Source: Albimonas sp051747505
GTDB lineage: Bacteria; Pseudomonadota; Alphaproteobacteria; Rhodobacterales; Rhodobacteraceae
Length of the DNA stretch: 13,183 nucleotides
NCBI GenBank assembly: GCA_051747505.1
Contig: JBNJGE010000084.1
Location: 1-13,183 of the forward strand
Direction: 5' to 3'
The position numbers and the translations under genes are program-made. Shown here in pieces: positions 1-6,551 of the stretch (the first letter of the stretch is position 1; every line of letters starts with the position of its first letter). Below the pieces are notes generated by a model that had not been told where the DNA came from, ran no database searches, and was given only the letters and a program-made list of their open reading frames with translations.

Positions 1-19
1 CGTCGCGCCCTGCGCTCAT
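1..19 (-). CDS. Start of a downstream gene, probably HlyD-family type I secretion adaptor (partial)
   Basis: An ATG at 19, reading leftward, opens a frame (MSAGRD...) that runs off the window. It lies 7 bases after the stop of the type I secretion ABC gene. A GAGGA stretch about 4 bases upstream of the ATG could serve as ribosome binding site, overlapping the end of the upstream gene. The identity is inferred only from gene order: PrtD-type permease/ATPase genes are usually followed by the membrane-fusion (HlyD/PrtE) gene in the same operon. Six codons cannot confirm the family. Confidence 0.4.
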
Positions 20-26
20 CGCGTCC

Positions 27-1760
27 TCATTCCCCGGCCTTCTGGCCGATGACCTGCGGGTAGTTGCGCACATGCTGGCGCAGCACCTCGTCGCGCGGCC
101 CGAAGGCCTTGCGCACCCCGTCCTCCATCATCAGCAGCAGGTCGCACTGCTGGATGGCCGCGGGGCGGTGGGCCATGATGATCACCGCCTTGCCCCGCGC
201 CTTGAGGTCCGCGATCGCCCGGTTCAGCGAGTCCGACCCCGAGGCGTCGAGATTCGAGTTCGGCTCGTCAAGGATCACCACCGCCGGGTCCCCGTAGAGC
301 GCGCGGGCCAGCCCGATGCGCTGGCGCTGCCCGCCCGACAGCTTCCCGCCGTTCGCCGCCACCTGGTAGTCGTAGCCGCCGGGCAGCCGGGTGATCATCT
401 CGTGCGCCCCGGCGCGCTTCGCGGCGTCCACCACGGCCTGCGAATCCGGCGCCACGGCCATGCGCGCGATGTTCTCGGCCACCGTGCCGTCGAACAGCGC
501 GACCTCCTGGGGCAGGTAGCCGACATGCCGGCCCAGATCCGCGTCCGCGTACTGGTCCAGCGCCGCGCCGTCGAGGCGCACCACCCCCGCCGCCGGCTGC
601 CAGATGCCCGTCAGCGCGCGCGCCAGCGTGGACTTGCCGGAGGCCGAGGGGCCGATCACCCCCAGCGCCTGCCCCGGCTCCAGCCGGAAGGAGACCATGC
701 GAATCGCCGCCGTCTGCTCGCCCGGCGGCACCACCGTCACCTGCTGCGCCTCCAGGATGGGGCGCGGGTCGGGCAGCTTCGTCTTCGGCCCCTGCGCGGG
801 CGTCCTGTCCAGCAGCTCGCACAGCGAGCGCCAGCCCTGCACGGCCCGCTGGACCATCGCCCACTGCCCGATCGCCTGCTCGATCGGCGCCAGCGCCCGG
901 CCCAGCAGGATGGAGCCGGCGATCATCATCCCCGGGGTCAGCTCGCCCCCGATCACCAGCCAGGCGCCCAGCCCCAGCATCATCGACTGCAGGAAGAAGC
1001 GCAGCGTCTTGGAGGCGGTGGAGAACACGCCCGTGCGGTCCGAGGCCGAAATGGTCGTCTCCAGCGACCGGCCCCGCAGCCCCTGCCAGCGCGCCAGCGC
1101 CGCGGGCCGCATGCCCAGCCCCTGCACCGTCTCCCCCGCGTGGCGCAGGGATTCGGTGAAGCCTTCGGACTGGGCGGAGGCCTGGCTCGCCTCCGTCTGC
1201 AGCCGCCGGGAGAACGCCTGATTGAGCCAGGTCAGCGCGATGAGCAGCGCCGCGCCGGCCAGCGCCAGCACGCCCAGCAGCCAGTGAAAGGAGAAGATCG
1301 CCAGCATGAAGACCGGCGTCCACGGGATGTCGAACACCGCGAAGGGCGCCGGCCCCGACAGCAGCCGCTGGATCGATTCCAGGTCGCGCAGCCCCGTCGC
1401 CGGCTTCGCCCGCTCCACCGGAGAGATCGAGCGGCGCAGGATCGCCTCGAAGACCCGCCCGTCCAGCTTCGCCTGGAACCGCGCCCCCGTCCGGGCCAGC
1501 ACCCGCCCGCGGGAGTAGTCGAGCACGCCCATCATCAGGAACAGGAAGGAGACGATGACGACCAGCGCCACCAGCGTCGCCTCCGAGCGCGAGGCCAGCA
1601 CCCGGTCATAGACCTGGAGCATGAAGATCGGCCCGGTCAGCATCAGAAGGTTAACGAAGAAGCTGAAAAGCCCGACCGCCCAGAACAGCCGCCGGCCCTC
1701 CTTCAGCACGCCGCGCAGCTCGTCGCGTCCCGCGCCTCCGTGTCCGCCCTGTCCGCGCAA
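27..1760 (-). CDS. Type I secretion system permease/ATPase (PrtD/HasD family)
   Basis: Inner-membrane ABC exporter that, with a HlyD-type adaptor and a TolC-type channel, secretes C-terminally signalled proteins (RTX proteases, adhesins and the like) in one step. With the TTG start it is 577 residues, the usual PrtD length. A membrane domain occupies about residues 25-320, beginning with the family-typical stretch GLFSFFVNLLMLTGPIFMLQ near residue 30. The ATPase domain follows: Walker A GPSASGKST at 370-378, signature LSGGQ at 474-478, Walker B VVILDEP at 494-500 and switch His531. There is no N-terminal C39-like peptidase domain, so it is not a bacteriocin exporter or HlyB type. The open frame extends far upstream to 3035, but that part is low-complexity Arg/Ala/Gly, lies antisense to mlaA, and is not coding. 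TTG at 1760 is preferred because GAAAGG sits 8 bases upstream; GTG at 1709 is the alternative. No secreted substrate gene is visible. Confidence 0.93.
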   Translation of the reverse strand: MRGQGGHGGAGRDELRGVLKEGRRLFWAVGLFSFFVNLLMLTGPIFMLQVYDRVLASRSEATLVALVVIVSFLFLMMGVLDYSRGRVLARTGARFQAKLDGRVFEAILRRSISPVERAKPATGLRDLESIQRLLSGPAPFAVFDIPWTPVFMLAIFSFHWLLGVLALAGAALLIALTWLNQAFSRRLQTEASQASAQSEGFTESLRHAGETVQGLGMRPAALARWQGLRGRSLETTISASDRTGVFSTASKTLRFFLQSMMLGLGAWLVIGGELTPGMMIAGSILLGRALAPIEQAIGQWAMVQRAVQGWRSLCELLDRTPAQGPKTKLPDPRPILEAQQVTVVPPGEQTAAIRMVSFRLEPGQALGVIGPSASGKSTLARALTGIWQPAAGVVRLDGAALDQYADADLGRHVGYLPQEVALFDGTVAENIARMAVAPDSQAVVDAAKRAGAHEMITRLPGGYDYQVAANGGKLSGGQRQRIGLARALYGDPAVVILDEPNSNLDASGSDSLNRAIADLKARGKAVIIMAHRPAAIQQCDLLLMMEDGVRKAFGPRDEVLRQHVRNYPQVIGQKAGE

Positions 1761-1768
1761 GCCTGCCG

Positions 1769-1774
1769 CCTTTC
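1769..1774 (-). promoter_or_regulatory. Ribosome binding site supporting a TTG start of the type I secretion ABC gene
   Basis: On the minus strand GAAAGG lies 8 bases before TTG at 1760. No ATG is available near the conserved N-terminus, and the resulting 577-residue product matches normal family length. The pair therefore decides the start against the very long upstream extension of the same frame. Confidence 0.5.
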
Positions 1775-1846
1775 GTCGCCTGCGGCCGGGCCGCCGTCGG
1801 CCTGGCCCGCTCCGTCGCTCGCCCCCGGCCGCGCGCCGGACGCTTC

Positions 1847-1876
1847 CTTTTACGGCGCCGCCGCCGGCCTTGCCAG
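1847..1876 (-). promoter_or_regulatory. Candidate sigma-70-type promoter for the type I secretion gene
   Basis: On the minus strand CTGGCA (1876-1871) and TAAAAG (1852-1847) are separated by 18 bases, each matching 4 of 6 consensus positions. This would start transcription near 1840 and give a leader of about 80 bases before the TTG start. Such matches occur by chance, so this is only a candidate. Confidence 0.25.
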
Positions 1877-1957
1877 AGCGACGCCTCCGCGCGCCCCGGC
1901 CCCCGCTTGTTTCCCGGCCGCAACAGCCTGCGCGCCCCGCAGACTGCGCCTGCCGGC

Positions 1958-1974
1958 GTTGATTGCGCATTAAC
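1958..1974. promoter_or_regulatory. Operator-like imperfect inverted repeat in the divergent region
   Basis: GTTGAT-TGCGC-ATTAAC is an imperfect palindrome: five of six arm positions are complementary and the sixth is a G-T mismatch. It stands out as AT-rich in very GC-rich surroundings and overlaps the proposed -35 of mlaA. It is not an FNR box, because the right half does not match ATCAA. The regulator is unknown. The rest of the 1761-2036 gap shows no gene. Confidence 0.3.
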
Positions 1975-1991
1975 CGCCTCTGCCCTATGAG
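1963..1991 (+). promoter_or_regulatory. Candidate promoter of the mlaA-mlaC operon
   Basis: TTGCGC (1963-1968) and TATGAG (1986-1991) are separated by exactly 17 bases. The -10 matches 4 of 6 and the -35 matches 3 of 6 of the sigma-70 consensus. Transcription would begin near 1998, leaving a leader of about 39 bases before the GTG start at 2037. It is the only AT-rich segment directly upstream of mlaA. Confidence 0.4.
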
Positions 1992-2036
1992 CCTCGATCG
2001 ACCCCGCTTGCGCATCCCGAGTCTCGCCGAGGCCAC

Positions 2037-2786
2037 GTGACCCTGCCAACTTCCGCCAGGACGCTTTCCCGGACGCTCGCCGCCCTCGCCGCGGCGGCGC
2101 TGCTGTCCGGCTGCGCCGTCGCCCCGACCGAGGAGGGCGGCGTCGCCGACCCGTGGGAGGGGACGAACCGCGAATTGCACGCCTTCAACAAGGGCCTGGA
2201 CACGGCCCTGCTGCGCCCCACCGCCGTGGTCTACGACACGGTGACGCCCGGCCTCGTGCGCCTGCTGGTCTCCAACGGCCTCAACATGCTGGAGCTGCCG
2301 GCGGTGTTCGTGAACCGCGTCCTTCAGGGGGAGCCCCGGCTCGCGCTGCGCGCCGCCGGCCGCTTCGGGATCAACGTCGTCTTCGGCGGCGGCCTGCTGG
2401 ACCCGGCCACCGAGTTCGGCCTGCCGCAGGAGGATACCGATCTCGGCGTCACCTTCGCCCGATGGGGCGTGGAGGAGGGCGTCTATCACGAGCTTCCCCT
2501 GCTCGGCCCCGCCACCAGCCGCGACGCGGCCGGCCGCGTGCTGGAGATCGCGCTCGACCCGTTCGGCTTCGTCACCGGCGTCCCCGCCATGGAGGCGCTG
2601 GGCCCGAGCGCGGCGGCGCTCGGCGTGCTCGAGGTCCGCAGCGACAACCTCAACGCCATCGACCGCGTCCTCTACGAGAGCGAGGACAGCTACGTGGCGT
2701 CGCGCAGCGTCTATATCCAGCGCCGCCGGCGCACGGTGGCGGGCGGGCCGACGGCCGAGTCGCTGCCCGACGTCTACGGCGACTGA
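2037..2786 (+). CDS. mlaA: MlaA (VacJ) outer-membrane lipid-asymmetry lipoprotein
   Basis: MlaA sits in the outer membrane and removes phospholipids from its outer leaflet, handing them to periplasmic MlaC to preserve lipid asymmetry. The 249-residue product has a lipoprotein signal peptide: an Arg-containing n-region, an Ala/Leu core and lipobox LSGC with the lipidated Cys at 26. The mature part starts with the characteristic DPWEGTNRELHAFN block. It continues with conserved MlaA segments such as GRFGINVVFGGGLLDPATEFG and an RSVYIQ motif near the C-terminus. The start is GTG with CGAGG 4 bases upstream; a start further in would remove the signal peptide. mlaC follows after 52 bases, so the two are probably co-transcribed. 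The MlaFEDB inner-membrane complex is not in this window, which is common in alphaproteobacteria, where mlaA/mlaC can be separate. Confidence 0.93.
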   Translation: MTLPTSARTLSRTLAALAAAALLSGCAVAPTEEGGVADPWEGTNRELHAFNKGLDTALLRPTAVVYDTVTPGLVRLLVSNGLNMLELPAVFVNRVLQGEPRLALRAAGRFGINVVFGGGLLDPATEFGLPQEDTDLGVTFARWGVEEGVYHELPLLGPATSRDAAGRVLEIALDPFGFVTGVPAMEALGPSAAALGVLEVRSDNLNAIDRVLYESEDSYVASRSVYIQRRRRTVAGGPTAESLPDVYGD

Positions 2787-2838
2787 GGCGGCCCGCCCGC
2801 CCACCGTCACCCGCGCAGCCGAGAACGAAGGGAACGCC

Positions 2839-3459
2839 ATGATCGCGACGCGACGACAGCTTCTGACCGGCCTGGCCGCGGCGGCGCTCTGGGCTCTCGC
2901 CCCGCGCCCGGCCGCCGCCCTGACCGAGGAGGAGGCGCGCGAGTTCGTGCGCCGCGTCGCCGCCGAGGTCACGGAGCTCGTCCAGTCCGGCGGCTCCGCG
3001 CAGGAGCAGGCGAAGCGCTTCACCGGAATCTTCACCCGCTACGCCGACGCCGACCAAGTGGCCCGCTTCGTCATGGGCCGGACCTGGCGGACCATGACCG
3101 AGGATCAGCAGGCCCGCTTCCGCGACGCCTTCGTCGACTATGTCGGGCGCGTCTACGCCAGCCTCCTGGAGGACTATGAGGGCCAGACGCTGGAGGTCAA
3201 CGGCGCCAAGGATTTCGGCCAGAAGGGCATCCTGGTCACCTCCATCGCCAGGGGGGCCGGGGTGGAGAACTCGGAGGTCGAGTGGCTGATCTCCGACCGC
3301 GGGGGCGGCGGGCCGAAGGTCATCGACATCACGGCGGAGGGCGTCTCCCTCCTGCAGTCCCAGCGCCAGGAGTTCGCCGCGATCCTCGACAGGCGCGGCG
3401 GCGACGTGGACGCCTTCATCTCCGACCTTTCCTCGGGCGGGGTCTCCCCTCCGGGCTGA
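2839..3459 (+). CDS. mlaC: MlaC-family periplasmic phospholipid-binding protein (Ttg2D)
   Basis: Soluble periplasmic carrier that shuttles phospholipid between MlaA and the inner-membrane MlaFEDB complex. The product is 206 residues, a normal length. The N-terminus has a Tat-like signal (TRRQLL, Arg5-Arg6, then an Ala/Leu-rich core) with likely cleavage after the Ala run near residue 27. The mature region shows the MlaC/Ttg2 pattern: an N-terminal helical part with RFTGIFTRYADADQVARFVMG around residues 55-75, then FRDAFVDYVGRVYASLLEDY, and a C-terminal segment ending in KVIDITAEGVSLLQSQRQEF. ATG at 2839 is preceded by GAAGGG with 6-7 base spacing. It follows mlaA in an apparent two-gene operon. 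Its stop lies 4 bases from the stop of the convergent esterase gene, so transcription probably runs into that gene. Confidence 0.9.
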   Translation: MIATRRQLLTGLAAAALWALAPRPAAALTEEEAREFVRRVAAEVTELVQSGGSAQEQAKRFTGIFTRYADADQVARFVMGRTWRTMTEDQQARFRDAFVDYVGRVYASLLEDYEGQTLEVNGAKDFGQKGILVTSIARGAGVENSEVEWLISDRGGGGPKVIDITAEGVSLLQSQRQEFAAILDRRGGDVDAFISDLSSGGVSPPG

Positions 3460-3463
3460 CCTT

Positions 3464-4432
3464 TCAGATCTCCGGCCGCGCCCCTCGGCCCATCGCCGAC
3501 AGCCCCGCCGCGATCCGCCCGAAGGCCTCCGCCGCCTGGTCCGAGATCCGCCGCGCGCGCAGGAAGCCGTGCACCAGCCCCGGCTCCTCCACCGACAGCG
3601 CCTGGCCGCCCGCCGCCAGGATCCGGTCCCGGTACGCCTTCCCGTCATCGGCCAGCGGATCGCACTGCGCGTTGACGCAGAGCGTGATCGGCAGCCCGGC
3701 GAAGTCGTCGTCCCGCAGCGGATAGGCCCGCGGGTCCCGCTCCGGGATCAGGCTCATGTCCCGCTGCGAATGATAGAAGGCCCGGTCGGCGCGCGAGAGC
3801 ATCGGCGCGTCCGCGTGCAGCGCGTAGCTCCCCCGCGTCGGATCGCCGCCGAGGCTGGGATAGATCAGCACCTGCCCCGAGGGCGCATGCGCCCGCCCCC
3901 GCGCCGCATGACACACCGCTGCAGCGAGCGTCGCGCCCGCGCTGTCGCCCGCCACCAGCAGCCGGCGCCCCGCGCCCGTCGCCTCCTGCGAGGCCGCCCA
4001 GTCCCAGGCCGCGAAGGCGTCGTCGAAATGCGCCGGGAACTGGAACTCCGGCGCCATGCGGTAATCGACGGAGACCACCTCGAACCCCGTGCGCGCGCAC
4101 AGTTCCGCGCAGACGTCGTCATGGCTCTCCAGCCCGCCGACGACGAAGCCGCCTCCGTGGAAGTAGAGCACCAGCGCCGCGCCGTCACGCGCGGGCGGCG
4201 AATACCGCCGCAGGGGGATCTCCCCGTGCGGCCCGCTGATCTCCAGGTCCTCGGTCTCCACCCCTTCGGGCCGCCCCGCGTTGAAATGCCGGCACACCGC
4301 GTCATAGGCCGCCCGCCGCGCCTCGACGCTGCCCGCCGAGCCGTCCGGCCCCATGATCTCCTGCGTCTGGCGGATGAACTCCCGCGTCTGCGCGTCGATG
4401 ATCCAGTCGTAATCCGGCGCCGGCTCGTTCAT
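3464..4432 (-). CDS. Alpha/beta hydrolase, hormone-sensitive-lipase (family IV) esterase
   Basis: Cytoplasmic carboxylesterase acting on short-chain esters; the natural substrate is unknown. The 322-residue product has the oxyanion-hole motif HGGG (92-95), the nucleophile elbow GDSAG (162-166, Ser164), Asp258 in CDPLADD and His288 in VHGF. This is the complete catalytic triad of the HSL/bacterial family IV group. DYRMAPEFQFP (about 123-133) is also a family hallmark. There is no signal peptide. Met at 4432 is chosen because GGGAGGAG lies 7 bases upstream; the frame opens 11 codons earlier without such a site. The gene is divergent from the amidohydrolase gene (116 bases apart) and convergent with mlaC. 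The name alone cannot tell a lipid, xenobiotic or acetyl-ester role. Confidence 0.92.
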   Translation of the reverse strand: MNEPAPDYDWIIDAQTREFIRQTQEIMGPDGSAGSVEARRAAYDAVCRHFNAGRPEGVETEDLEISGPHGEIPLRRYSPPARDGAALVLYFHGGGFVVGGLESHDDVCAELCARTGFEVVSVDYRMAPEFQFPAHFDDAFAAWDWAASQEATGAGRRLLVAGDSAGATLAAAVCHAARGRAHAPSGQVLIYPSLGGDPTRGSYALHADAPMLSRADRAFYHSQRDMSLIPERDPRAYPLRDDDFAGLPITLCVNAQCDPLADDGKAYRDRILAAGGQALSVEEPGLVHGFLRARRISDQAAEAFGRIAAGLSAMGRGARPEI

Positions 4433-4439
4433 CCTGTCG

Positions 4440-4447
4440 CTCCTCCC
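4440..4447 (-). promoter_or_regulatory. Strong ribosome binding site fixing the esterase start
   Basis: On the minus strand GGGAGGAG lies 7 bases before ATG 4432. It selects this Met over the in-frame ATG 33 bases further upstream. Confidence 0.65.
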
Positions 4448-4457
4448 TGCTTCGCCC

Positions 4458-4473
4458 CGATCCAACCGGATCG
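4458..4473. promoter_or_regulatory. Perfect 6-4-6 palindrome, candidate operator between divergent genes
   Basis: CGATCC-AACC-GGATCG is a perfect inverted repeat in the 116-base region between the esterase and the amidohydrolase. The location between two divergent starts and the perfect symmetry suggest a dimeric repressor site. A short RNA hairpin is possible but would not be followed by a T run. No regulator gene is adjacent. Confidence 0.35.
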
Positions 4474-4493
4474 CGCGAGCCGCGGCAACACGC

Positions 4494-4522
4494 TTTCCGC
4501 GGCCTCCCGCCTCCGCTAGGCT
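4494..4522 (+). promoter_or_regulatory. Weak promoter candidate for the amidohydrolase gene
   Basis: TAGGCT (4517-4522) sits where a -10 would be for a short leader before ATG 4549, and TTTCCG (4494-4499) is 17 bases upstream of it. Consensus agreement is poor, and the call rests on position. Confidence 0.22.
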
Positions 4523-4548
4523 CGCGCCCGAACGGGAGGGAGACGCCC

Positions 4549-5592
4549 ATGCAGGCGGTGTTCGACGCGCGCCAACGCGCCCACGATCCGCGCAACTTTC
4601 TGGTCCGGGGCCAGGTCCGCCGGAGCCCGGAGCAGCCCGAGCGCGCCGAGCGTCTGCTCGCCGGCGTCCGCGCCGCCGGCCTGGAGGTCGTCGCCCCCGC
4701 CGACTACGGCCTCGGCCCGCTGGCCGCCGTCCACACCGCCGAATACCTCCAGTTCCTCCAGACGATCCACGCTCGCTGGTCGGCGCTGCCCGGGGCGGGC
4801 GAGGAGGTGATCCCCAACATCCACCCCGACCGCCGCGCCGCCAGCTACCCCAGCTCCCCCGCCGGCCAGGCCGGCTGGCACCAGCAGGACACCGGCTGCC
4901 CCATCGGCCCGAACACCTGGGAGAGCGCCTACTGGTCCGCCCAGTCCGCGCTGACGGGCGCCGAGCTCGTCCTGGAGGGCGAGCCCTCCGCCTACGCCCT
5001 GTGCCGCCCGCCCGGCCACCACGCCTTCGCCGACATGGCCGGCGGCTTCTGCTTCCTCAACGCGACGGCCATCGCCGCCCAGCGCCTGCGCGAGGCCGGC
5101 CGCCGCCCCGCGATCCTCGATCTCGACGTCCATCACGGCAACGGAACCCAGGGCATCTTCTGGTCGCGCGGGGACGTGCTCACCGTCTCCCTCCACCGCG
5201 ACCCCGACGCCTACTACCCCTTCTTCTGGGGCCACGCCTCCGAGCGCGGGGCCGGCGCGGGGGAGGGCTTCAACCTCAACCTCCCCCTCCCGACGGACAC
5301 CTCCGACGCCGCCTATCTGGAGGCCCTCGAGCCCGCCTTCGCCCGCATCCGCGCCTTCGGCGCCGACGCGCTGGTGATCGCGCTGGGCCTCGACGCATTC
5401 GAGGGCGACCCCCTCGAGGGCCTGCGCGTGACCACCGAAGGCTTCGAGCGCATCGGCGAGGCGACCGGCGGCCTCGGCCTGCCCACTCTGATCGTGCAGG
5501 AGGGCGGCTATCTCTGCGACGCGCTGGCCGACAACCTCACGCGCTTTCTCACCGGCTTCCGCGCGGCCTCCGCCCCGCGCGTCGCCGTGTGA
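4549..5592 (+). CDS. Histone-deacetylase-superfamily amidohydrolase, probable acetylpolyamine amidohydrolase
   Basis: Zinc enzyme of the arginase/deacetylase fold that removes acetyl groups from amines. The layout matches acetylpolyamine amidohydrolases (Mycoplana AphA type) better than acetoin-utilization AcuC proteins. At 347 residues it has the tandem His157-His158 in RPPGHH, zinc ligands Asp193 and His195 in DLDVHHGNGTQ, and third ligand Asp282 in ALGLDAFEGDP. The transition-state Tyr321 is in EGGY. The stretch at about residues 78-122 corresponds to the insertion that narrows the polyamine-deacetylase active site and mediates dimerisation in characterised enzymes. ATG has GGGAGGGAG 6 bases upstream. 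The gene is probably monocistronic: an FNR-like site for the next gene begins 4 bases after its stop. Specificity for polyamines over other acetylated substrates is inferred. Confidence 0.88.
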   Translation: MQAVFDARQRAHDPRNFLVRGQVRRSPEQPERAERLLAGVRAAGLEVVAPADYGLGPLAAVHTAEYLQFLQTIHARWSALPGAGEEVIPNIHPDRRAASYPSSPAGQAGWHQQDTGCPIGPNTWESAYWSAQSALTGAELVLEGEPSAYALCRPPGHHAFADMAGGFCFLNATAIAAQRLREAGRRPAILDLDVHHGNGTQGIFWSRGDVLTVSLHRDPDAYYPFFWGHASERGAGAGEGFNLNLPLPTDTSDAAYLEALEPAFARIRAFGADALVIALGLDAFEGDPLEGLRVTTEGFERIGEATGGLGLPTLIVQEGGYLCDALADNLTRFLTGFRAASAPRVAV

Positions 5593-5596
5593 GCCA

Positions 5597-5610
5597 TTGA
5601 TCCAGAACAA
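5597..5610 (+). promoter_or_regulatory. FNR/FnrL-type box upstream of the universal stress protein gene
   Basis: TTGAT-CCAG-AACAA matches the FNR/Anr consensus TTGAT-N4-ATCAA at 9 of 10 specific positions. Its centre is 5603.5. If this were a class II site at -41.5, the start would be at 5645 and the -10 would fall on 5633-5638, which reads TAACCC (TA in the correct place). The leader would be 32 bases. Low-oxygen control of stress proteins by FNR-type regulators is well known in proteobacteria. Confidence 0.7.
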
Positions 5611-5663
5611 GGCCCGCCGCCCGCGGGGGCGGTAACCCATGGCAACCATTTGCGAGACGAAGC

Positions 5664-5669
5664 GGGGAG
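5664..5669 (+). promoter_or_regulatory. Ribosome binding site fixing the stress protein start
   Basis: GGGGAG ends 7 bases before ATG 5677. It selects this start over an in-frame TTG at 5650 that has no such site. ATG 5677 also fits the normal beginning of a Usp domain (MSIKTLTVFLD). Confidence 0.6.
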
Positions 5670-5676
5670 CGAGCCC

Positions 5677-6522
5677 ATGTCGATCAAGACCCTCACGGTG
5701 TTCCTGGACCAGTCCGAGGCTTCGGAGGCCCGGCTCGACACCGCCTGCGCCATGGCTCGCGCCCGCGACGCCCATCTGGTCGCCGTGGCCTGCGTGCGCC
5801 AGATCGACGTGGGCGTCTACGCCATGCCCGGCGCCGAGATGGCCCTTGACCTCGCCAGCATCGACCAGTCGCGCGAGCAGGCCCGCGCGCTCGCCAAGAA
5901 GGCCGGGGAGCAGATCCAGCGCCAGGGCCTCACCCCCGACACCCGCTGGGCCTCCTCCATCGCCGCGGGGCTGGAGGAGACCGCCGCCCGCGCCGCCCGT
6001 CACTGCGACGTCGCCATCCTCGGCCCCGTCGGCGGCGACGGCCCCGAGGCCGAGGTGGCCGACGCGGTGCTGGAGGGCGTCCTGTTCTCCTCCGGCCGTC
6101 CCGCCCTCGTCGTTCCCACCGAATGGAAGAGCGGCAAGATCGGCACGAAGATCATGCTCGCCTGGGACGGCAGCCGGGTCGCCACCCGCGCCCTGCACGA
6201 CGCCATGCCCTTCATCGAGGCCGCCGGCGCCTGCACGGTGGCCATCGTGGATCCGGAGCCCGGCTCCGGCGACGTGGGAGAGGAGCCGGGCGCCGACATC
6301 GCCGCCGTCATCGCCCGCCACGGGGTGGAGACGGAGGTCGTCTCGCTGGCCAGCGCCGGCGCCAGCACCGCCGAGCGGCTGATGACCACCGCCGCTGACA
6401 TGGGCGCCGACCTGCTGGTGATGGGCGGCTACGGCCACTCCCGCTGGCGCGAGGCCCTGTTCTCCGGCGTCAGCCGCGAGGTCCTCGAGGCCCCGCGCGT
6501 CCCGGTCCTGATGTCCCACTGA
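5677..6522 (+). CDS. Tandem-domain universal stress protein (UspA superfamily)
   Basis: Cytoplasmic nucleotide-binding stress protein with two Usp domains fused head to tail, 281 residues. Domain 1 is about residues 1-148 and is degenerate in its phosphate-binding loop (ILGPVGGDG near 114-122). Domain 2 is about 155-281. It starts KIMLAWDGS and carries the loop GGYGHSRWREALFSGVSREVL at 250-270, resembling the ATP-binding G-x2-G-x9-G-S/T motif but with Ser at the first residue after the nine-residue spacer. ATP binding is thus plausible only in the second domain. The upstream FNR-like box suggests induction when oxygen falls. A P-type ATPase follows after 137 bases, with a hairpin in between. 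A comparable stress-protein/P-type-ATPase pairing under hypoxic control exists in the mycobacterial DosR regulon. The exact biochemical role is not predictable from sequence. Confidence 0.9.
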   Translation: MSIKTLTVFLDQSEASEARLDTACAMARARDAHLVAVACVRQIDVGVYAMPGAEMALDLASIDQSREQARALAKKAGEQIQRQGLTPDTRWASSIAAGLEETAARAARHCDVAILGPVGGDGPEAEVADAVLEGVLFSSGRPALVVPTEWKSGKIGTKIMLAWDGSRVATRALHDAMPFIEAAGACTVAIVDPEPGSGDVGEEPGADIAAVIARHGVETEVVSLASAGASTAERLMTTAADMGADLLVMGGYGHSRWREALFSGVSREVLEAPRVPVLMSH

Positions 6523-6525
6523 CCT

Positions 6526-6551
6526 TCAGGGGGCGGGCCTCCGCCCCCTGA
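6526..6551 (+). terminator. Strong GC hairpin after the stress protein gene, probable terminator or attenuator
   Basis: TCAGGGGGCGG (6526-6536) and CCGCCCCCTGA (6541-6551) form a perfect 11-bp stem with a 4-base GCCT loop, starting 4 bases after the stop codon. No T run follows, which is common for terminators in very GC-rich alphaproteobacteria but makes full termination uncertain. It may instead protect the 3' end of the stress-protein message or reduce read-through into the ATPase gene. Confidence 0.6.

Noticed and set aside
1959..1972. TTGAT-TGCG-CATTA as a third FNR box
   Set aside because: Only the left half matches; the right half agrees with ATCAA at one of five positions.
72..1973. 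633-codon plus-strand open frame over the secretion gene, and similar plus-strand frames at 7832-9742, 9480-10877 and 10915-12738
   Set aside because: All are Arg/Pro/His-rich shadow frames over strongly supported genes, with no recognisable domain or ribosome binding site.
1761..3035. 425-codon upstream extension of the type I secretion frame on the minus strand
   Set aside because: It is low-complexity Arg/Ala/Gly sequence lying antisense to mlaA, and its composition is what the third codon positions of mlaA produce. No family features appear before the GRDELRGVLKEGRR region.
4516..6519. 667-codon minus-strand open frame opposite the amidohydrolase and stress protein genes
   Set aside because: Scarcity of stop codons in very GC-rich DNA leaves long antisense frames. 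The predicted protein is Gly/Ala/His/Asp-rich with no domain, while the plus-strand genes have complete catalytic motifs.
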